From contig OZ024862.1 in assembly GCA_964017155.1 (NCBI GenBank), forward strand, positions 31,857,251 to 31,921,250: DNA of 64,000 bases, read 5' to 3'. The stretch is from Oasisia sp. SBJ-2009. Its lineage: Eukaryota > Annelida > Polychaeta > Sabellida > Siboglinidae. The notes beneath the pieces are model-generated. The model saw nothing but the letters and a program-made list of their open reading frames with translations, did no database searches and was not told the DNA's origin. The position numbers and the translations under genes are program-made. Below, piece after piece: positions 40,401 through 64,000 of the stretch (within the stretch, counting starts at the first letter, position 1; each line of letters begins with the position of its first letter).

Positions 40401-42946
40401 AAAGCTATTCCTGCATTATAACTTAAAAGCAAATTATAAATAAAAAATATTACACTATAGAAAATTATACATATTCAAGAGCTGCCAATCTTATAAGTAT
40501 TGTCGAGAAAAGTTTGTACCTGGTGGCCAGGCCAAAGGCTAAGAAAATGTCATAATTTATCAGTAAATGAAATTGGCACTGCTGTAACCAGTTGTTCACT
40601 GGCAGCAATTTATCACTGTTTTAATGACTTAAGATTCAGTTACACCAAGGGCTGCGAATGGGAAAGGGACTTAGGGGTAGAGTCACTGTGGCCGCTACTT
40701 CTGGGAAGGTATAGTGGGGTGGATGACACACTAATCAATCTTTACTAGACAGCCGGACTAGTTAGTAGGCAGGTTTACTAGTCCACCCTTATCTTTACTA
40801 GTGTTCGGACTAGCGGACTTGTGAGTAGTTCTACCACTGCATATTTAGAGAAGGTGGCTGTTGTTGCTGTCACCTGCTGTGACTGCAGACGAGATGACAG
40901 TGAAGGTGTGTTTTGTGTAGAGATGACAGTGAAGGTGTGTTTTGTGTAGAGATGACAGTGAAGGTGTGTTTTGTGTAGAGATGACAGTGAAGGTGTGTTT
41001 TGTGTAGAGATGACAGTGAAGGTGTGTTTTGTGTAGAGATGACAGTGAAGGTGTGTTTTGTGTTGACAGACAACAAGGCCGCCACGCTGCACATTGGCAA
41101 TGAAACGTCACAACTGGTGAAGGACGCCCTGGCAGAGATACAAGAGGTGGGTGGGTGACACCACACGGCCTGCTCTGTCATCGTCTCTCCATCCTCCTCC
41201 CGTGGCTTCACTCTTCCTCAATGTCCCCCTCTCCCTCTCACCCGGGTCACTACATGCAGTTATTACACAGTATTTCTCATTCATTAACTCATTACTTGTG
41301 AGGGTTGATTATTAACCCTCTACTCCCCAACTGTCCACGACTGGCCAGTCTATCATGCATCCAACTGCCCATATCCACATGTACCTACATACCAGTTCAG
41401 CAAGATTTTACCATATAATTATGTGGTGCCAATCCATGCCATGTACTCAATAATTATGTGCTATTATGCCATTTTAAAGCTTTATTTGCTTCACACGAGG
41501 CACTTGGCATGTGGCCTTATATTAATTTTTTTTATTTACTGCCACTTGAGAACATTTCATGTTGAATTTGTACCGATACTGTGGACAGTCGGAGAGCATT
41601 CATACAATGGTTTTGTATATGAAGAATTAACTACATGTTGTTTTCCATGGGATGTAGAAAATACACTCCTGATCGATAATTTAATGAGTGTCCATAATTT
41701 CAGGATATTTGAATTCAGTCTCCTGGTTCCTTTTCCAGGCTCTCCAGAATCAAGAAGGAGGCGGCGACCAGTTAGATGTTTCATTTGAGGAGGGTGACGA
41801 CCCTTCGTGGTCCGAGGAGGAGAAACCACTGGTCCTGCCGAGTGTCGGCCTCATAAAGGCAGCTAACTCCTGCTTGAAGCGGATCTTGGGAGCCGTGAAG
41901 AAAAACGGAAAATGCGACTGTGCAAAAGACGCTTCGCAATTAGACAATTTAGTGGAACGCCTGAATGAAGTAAGTCCCGCCGTGGACGAAGTCGTGCTCT
42001 GTCTCTATCCTCCAGTCACCAAGGAGGCTATACGCGAAAATGTAAGTAATAACCGACAATTACTCAATTATTTGTTTTAATTCCATATTTGCTTTACCTT
42101 TTTGAGGACCCACTAAAAGAAGTCGAGCGTATATTTTAATGTGTGCTGTATTTAGATGGGCCATCCTGAATAAATATATTTATTATTATTACCAAGACAT
42201 TTGACCAGATGTATCACAAGAGTTTGAGATCCAAAACAACCTAAAATTACTTGCCTATTTTGTGTTGTTTGTTTTTCTGTTTGCCAAGTTTCGCATGAAA
42301 AGTATCAACAATATTAATTGTTGGTCGAGTTTAGTATCGAGGTTGTTAATATATACAGTCGTCTTTTTCATATAAATGTACGTGTGTTTGTGTACAATTA
42401 GGTTTGATTTAATAAGCTTTACATGTATGGAAAATGACAGAACTGTTAATGTATTTTCAGACTGAGAAATTAGGCATAATCCTGCAGAATTTACTGGAAT
42501 GTGTCAAGTAAGTATTTGACAGTGTTGAAGCTCAATGTTAGTTGAGAAAATTAGTCATTGTTTGTTAACTGTATCAATGTGCAGTTTTTGATGTTTAAAT
42601 GGTACCAGGCGGTATTGAATCTGCAGTTAGCAATGTTAAAAAAAAATTGCGTAGCCGTATTTTTTATCTAATGTGTACTTTATATTTATGCTTAAACTTT
42701 ATTGTTATAATCTGTGAAATGTTATTTCTCCGTTTACATGTAAACCTCTATAGGCTTTTCAAGGAAACTGACAATTTGACCTAAAATCATTGCCATAAAC
42801 TATAAAATATTGCATGAATTATAAACCATCAAGTTTCTACTTGCAGACATATACACATCTCCACTGAGGATGATGCGTCGTGGCTCGACTTCCTCTTGAA
42901 AGCCATCACACACAATATGGATAAGACGCAACATGTCACCTCTTGA
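36607..42946 (+). CDS. CCNDBP1: Cyclin-D1-binding protein 1 (GCIP family), complete, 10 exons
   Basis: Exons 36607-36688, 37232-37294, 37650-37729, 38104-38185, 38848-38944, 39381-39451, 41070-41146, 41739-42041, 42461-42507 and 42847-42946 join in one frame to 333 codons plus TGA; human CCNDBP1 has about 360. Family landmarks appear in order: an FW pair and EAAVKLVSIEAT near residues 45-60, VWEYCDQFPTLPKDNKAA near 150, an acidic linker near 190-212, then WSEEEKPLVLPSVGLIKAA, QLDNLVE and EVSPAVDEVVLCLYPP. Known family members are helix-loop-helix proteins without a basic DNA-binding region that bind cyclin D and Grap2/Gads and restrain cell-cycle entry; that role is by homology. The start is the first in-frame ATG after the satellite, with A at -3. 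Introns are 339-1618 bp; introns 4, 5, 7, 8 and 9 hold nothing else I recognise. The least certain boundaries are the exon 1 donor (GTATAA) and the exon 4 acceptor. Confidence 0.9.
36737..36783. repeat. Short GTCCATG/CCATGAC simple repeat in CCNDBP1 intron 1
   Basis: Repeated words GTCCATG, CCATGAC and CATGTC over about 47 bp, followed by CAGTCAGTCAGACAG. A low-complexity tract with no evident function. The rest of intron 1 holds no exon that fits the gene. Confidence 0.6.
37232..37294 (+). CDS. CCNDBP1: CCNDBP1 exon 2
   Basis: Acceptor TTTGTAG, donor GTCGGT. Encodes an acidic/Thr-rich stretch ending in VFWSTS, matching the FW motif just before EAAV in vertebrate homologues. Phase 1 in and phase 1 out fit both neighbours. 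No start or stop codon of its own. Confidence 0.72.
37433..37486. repeat. (TA)n microsatellite, CCNDBP1 intron 2
   Basis: About 25 uninterrupted TA dinucleotides with GTATATATAC at the right edge. A shorter (TA)n tract followed by (TG)n lies near 37985-38015. Confidence 0.95.
37650..37729 (+). CDS. CCNDBP1: CCNDBP1 exon 3
   Basis: Acceptor ATCACAG, donor GTACAG. Encodes EAAVKLVSIEATKLCLAFAE and a short Pro-rich tail, clearly like the vertebrate EAAVTVSREATTLTIVFSQ segment. Phase 1 in, phase 0 out. Confidence 0.85.
38104..38185 (+). CDS. CCNDBP1: CCNDBP1 exon 4
   Basis: Acceptor GGTCCCAG, donor GTAAGC. Encodes VYHPLIESIGKAMLAMVTSF and NLPVSK, matching the helix around AIKAFIAVYYLLPKDQG in homologues. 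An alternative acceptor at AAACAG (28 bp upstream of the exon-proximal one or less) would break the frame from exon 3. Confidence 0.85.
38848..38944 (+). CDS. CCNDBP1: CCNDBP1 exon 5
   Basis: Acceptor TTGCTTCAG, donor GTGAGT. Encodes GATLNRLVRKNISWIVDA followed by TITLTEVIKAS, the expected helix after the LPK(D)QG turn. Phase 1 in, phase 2 out. Confidence 0.88.
39381..39451 (+). CDS. CCNDBP1: CCNDBP1 exon 6
   Basis: Acceptor TTTGCTGCAG, donor GTAGGT. Encodes TGTVWEYCDQFPTLPK, matching SVWVACQQMPQIPR of the vertebrate protein. A 20-bp minisatellite begins 109 bp after its donor. Confidence 0.9.
39561..40204. repeat. 20-bp minisatellite, 32 copies, CCNDBP1 intron 6
   Basis: Unit TGGCACATCTACATTACTCC recurs without length change. 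Copies with CACATCT occupy both flanks (39561-39700 and 39961 on) and a central block of 13 (39701-39960) reads CGCATCT, so one variant spread as a block. The unit has no stop in the plus-strand frames, so frames of more than 230 codons with a 20-residue period cross it. These are side effects of the period (20 is not a multiple of 3), not genes; the array lies between two well-supported exons. Confidence 0.97.
40891..41064. repeat. 29-bp minisatellite ending at the CCNDBP1 exon 7 acceptor
   Basis: Six units begin GAGATGACAGTGAAGGTGTG and end TTTTGTGTA, starting at 40891, 40920, 40949, 40978, 41007 and 41036. The last unit changes at its final bases to TTTTGTGTTGACAG, which is the splice acceptor of exon 7. 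Every unit therefore carries a T/G-rich tract followed by GACAG, like the functional acceptor. The minus strand is stop-free over the array, giving spurious frames of about 90-110 codons. Confidence 0.95.
41070..41146 (+). CDS. CCNDBP1: CCNDBP1 exon 7
   Basis: Acceptor TTTTGTGTTGACAG, donor GTGGGT. Encodes the conserved DNKAATLHIGNETSQLVKDA and then LAEIQE. The acceptor lies at the very end of a 29-bp minisatellite and shares its sequence. Confidence 0.92.
41739..42041 (+). CDS. CCNDBP1: CCNDBP1 exon 8 (largest exon)
   Basis: Acceptor CCTTTTCCAG, donor GTAAGT; 101 codons, phase 0 on both sides. Carries the acidic linker, WSEEEKPLVLPSVGLIKAA, CLKRI, QLDNLVERLNEVSPAVDEVV and LYPP, the best-conserved part of the family. 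Confidence 0.95.
42461..42507 (+). CDS. CCNDBP1: CCNDBP1 exon 9
   Basis: Acceptor GTATTTTCAG, donor GTAAGT. Encodes TEKLGIILQNLLECV, matching the SAKLVSVLKKALEI helix of homologues. Phase 0 in, phase 2 out. Confidence 0.9.
42847..42946 (+). CDS. CCNDBP1: CCNDBP1 exon 10 (stop codon)
   Basis: Acceptor TACTTGCAG. Encodes HIHISTEDDASWLDFLLKAI and THNMDKTQHVTS, then TGA. It matches the C-terminal W...LL..AI..(C/N)M helix of the family; the longer charged tail of the human protein is absent. Confidence 0.9.
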
Positions 42947-43007
42947 GATCGACCGTGTCTACGAACATTATTTACATTGCAATACAACCAATCATGTCAA
43001 CAATAAT

Positions 43008-43013
43008 AATAAA
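43008..43013 (+). terminator. Candidate polyadenylation signal AATAAA of CCNDBP1 (proximal)
   Basis: AATAAA 62 bp after the CCNDBP1 stop codon, in an AAT-repeat stretch, so it may be fortuitous. A second AATAAA lies at 43222-43227. Confidence 0.35.
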
Positions 43014-43221
43014 AACAACACCAGTTTGAATATGTTCCATTTTTATTTGTATTTTCCAGAAGTACTTGTTTACATTTTCATTAATTTTTTTTACATTTAT
43101 TTCCCAGTTGCAATCCTGTACACCAATATAAAATTATACTCAAAAGCTACGTGTCAAGTTCTGTACATTGTCGTCATATTTCCTACATAGCACATTGGGT
43201 GGTGGTGGCTGAACTCACAAT

Positions 43222-43227
43222 AATAAA
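43222..43227 (+). terminator. Candidate polyadenylation signal AATAAA of CCNDBP1 (distal)
   Basis: AATAAA about 275 bp after the stop codon. Minus-strand AATAAA words at 43042-43047 and 43096-43101 lie between the two plus-strand signals, so the transcripts of the two convergent genes could overlap here. Confidence 0.35.
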
Positions 43228-45695
43228 CCCACTCCTGTAAATGAGCCTGAAAGACCAAGTAAAACATTTAACGACACGACACATTCGTATGTCACCTGTC
43301 ACTTTACTGAAAATATGTCTACTTGTAAGTGGTAAATGACAGAAGATGAAACACAAGTGGAATTGACAAATGAGAGAACGGTGACTCGCAAGTGTTACTT
43401 GCAACTGGCTAAATAATGAATCACAACTATTTCTGAGTCTTCAAACTAATCAATGAGAGAAAAAATCGAGGAACTTAAAGGCAGTGCAATGCCTTTGCTT
43501 ACCAAATTCGGTGTTTAACCAGAAGTGCCAACTGCTTTACGAAGACTAATGAAATGAATAAGTTTCAAACTAACGAGATGGCATGGAGACACACACACAT
43601 ACAATGCACCAATTCTGAAGTGGTATTCTATGATCCTGAAAAGCAAACATCAGACGGGGGGACATGTGCACTGCAGACAGACTGCCAAGAAACTGCCCCG
43701 CATACTCTTGTTAGGTTCGATGTCTTGTTTTTAAGTCCAACACAGCATGCTGGTAACTTGTCATTGTAATATCACAACATCAAACTGAACATGTCACACA
43801 TCTAGGTGAAGAACGCTAAACAGCTATGAATTGTGATGCGATGAAATGCAGCAGTCACCAACTGCACACGCCTGAAGTTGTACTTATAACTAGAAATGAT
43901 AACTAAAAATGTCTGCTTCAAACTGTTATCGTATTTTCTATTGCCAGCTTATAAAAAGGTTACAAAATCTTGCAGAAATGTAAAATATTGTTGTGCACAG
44001 TAAAAATGTGACAAGATGTTTTTGCATCATATTTTAAATCAAGCTGTGAATCTTTGTCATGCTGAGTGCAACAAATATTATTGTTATAAGTCGGACTTAT
44101 CAGGTGCTGTTCATTCATTACGCTTGATGTGACACTAGTTTATCTCAACTCTCCTCAATTTCTTTTCGTTTAGAACCACTGAGAAAATCTAGTGCCATTA
44201 TGAAATGCCAGTGCGTTTGTGCAGATTGTGCCACAATTGTGACTAAAAAAACTTAATTTGTTTCGGATCTGAACAAATGCAATAAGGTACTCATCGGTCT
44301 GTAAACCAATGGCTCGTTTAAACTAATCCGACGGTACACATCTAAACACCACAAGATCTGATTAACTATAGGTTAAACGAACTGAGTGGAACTTTTAAAA
44401 TATGGCAACACTAAGCACCAAGTTGTGGCTATGAACAAGTCTGTGTGGTTCACAACTGATTCTGTCGGTCACATTAATTAAGGCCTTGATTCATGACATG
44501 TTTTGTGAATGCTACGTGTGATGGTAGGCAGATGGACCCGAGTGACAAACTTTATAAAAAACAACTTTGCAATTGCATAGAATCCCGTGGGAGATCATTC
44601 TAGACATTGTGCAACACGCTTCTAAATCACAGCCCGGACAGACAATACATTGGTAAAGGCGAGTCGACATGCAATAGTTATACTCCCGCTACGCATCACA
44701 GTACCTTCATTAACATTTATAAAACTGTCATTAAAAGTATGTTTCTTCACAGACGACGTCAACGTCCTCCACAGCCGAGGAAAAGCAAAGCAAACATTAT
44801 CATCTTATAACCTGGCACAGTAATTAAAAGTTCTACCTGCTCACTAGAGCAACAACAAACTACTTGACAAAACCTAAAATCTAATCATAACACACGCATA
44901 TAACAGCATCATCATAACAGTCTTGTTTTTGTTCACAGTTACAGCTTTTTGTATTTTTACCTTATGTACACACGCACACATACATTAAGTGACACAATTT
45001 GTAAAATACTTCGTTCATCTTGTCAGAACATTCTGTATACAGACGCAGATTGACCGGTTATTTACACATGAAACACAGCATGTTCCCAGGAATCCACAAC
45101 ATAGCACACAAACACACGCACATACACACACTGTACATAACAGGTGGAGAGAGCAGACACTCACACAGTGCCATCAAGGCCACAATTAAAGACATTTTAC
45201 TACACACCATCCAGGATGACCATTTGACAAAGTGCCAATGTTAGCACTTGCTCATCTGCACTCCCGAAAAAGTGGATACGGATGCGATTGTTGAAATCTT
45301 CAAACATACTTTTTGTGCTTTTCACAGAGCCAAATGCTACACGCTGATATGCTCAAAATGCTTAACACGAAATGCAGCACACCTCGGAGCTAGTCATGCC
45401 TGGCGACAGATCTCGTCACGATCGACCGACAGTCTGCATGCTGTTGTCAGAGACAGACGACAACCAGCGATTATGAAACACAGCCGCTAAAACTCGCCCA
45501 TAATTTCTGTCTACTCTCCAACCATATCCAACACAATCACAAGTTCATTTGTACATCCCAACCGGACTGCAAAACCGCAGTAACCCTCAGTGCATAGACA
45601 TCAATTTGGTAGAAGAAAAGTTGTTGATACCCTCAAAGGGTGTTTGATATTGCAGGGTGACGCGGGGTGCGTGATTGCCACGCACACTCGTGCCA

Positions 45696-64000
<18,305 letters not shown>

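Larger units (their letters stand above)
42947..45695. other. Gap between stop codons of two convergent genes
   Basis: About 2.7 kb with no coding exon I can support. It should hold the 3' untranslated regions of CCNDBP1 (left side) and TENT4 (right side). Near 43256-43290 there is AAAACATTTAACGACACGAC, which resembles a word frequent in dispersed repeats of mollusc genomes; this is recalled, not searched. A CA-rich tract lies near 45105-45140. Open frames here (at most about 80 codons outside exon shadows) show no domain. Confidence 0.6.

Overview
The window is nuclear DNA of an animal, most likely a marine invertebrate and plausibly a mollusc. The evidence is two intron-rich genes with clear GT-AG splice sites and animal-type proteins, an AT-rich background, short non-autonomous DNA transposon candidates (one flanked by TTAA), and a large satellite. 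Nothing fixes the species and there are no prokaryotic features.

Layout. (1) Positions 1-36529 are a head-to-tail satellite of 15 units, nearly identical to one another. Twelve are of the 2533-bp type (the last one truncated) and three are of a 2073-bp type that lacks one fixed 460-bp block. No protein or RNA gene is recognisable in the unit. (2) Positions 36607-42946, plus strand, are a ten-exon gene for a cyclin-D1-binding protein 1 (CCNDBP1/GCIP) homologue. Its 333 codons splice together in one frame, and the start codon lies 77 bp after the satellite ends. (3) Positions 42947-45695 are the gap between the stop codons of two convergent genes. (4) Positions 45696-64000, minus strand, are ten exons of a TENT4 (PAPD5/PAPD7, Trf4-type) non-canonical poly(A) polymerase. 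They give 570 codons in the window; the 5' end lies beyond the right edge.

The most striking feature is that tandem duplication has repeatedly captured splice junctions. TENT4 exon 5 lies between two minisatellites made from its own ends. On its 5' side are eleven 49-bp units that each carry a copy of its acceptor. On its 3' side are forty-six 52-bp units that each carry the last 42 bases of the exon plus the first 10 bases of the intron. The reading frame of exon 5 stays open through the whole 2.4-kb donor array. TENT4 exon 9 has a decayed repeat of the same kind at its donor and a short repeat at its acceptor. A 29-bp minisatellite runs into the acceptor of CCNDBP1 exon 7, and a 20-bp minisatellite fills part of the preceding intron.

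The satellite also has an odd relation to CCNDBP1. Its last unit stops exactly at the right breakpoint of the 460-bp block missing from short units. That block carries a TATAAAAG element and a TGACGTAA motif just downstream of a CCAAT box. The long units could therefore be tandem copies of a promoter-bearing segment next to CCNDBP1. This last point is inference.
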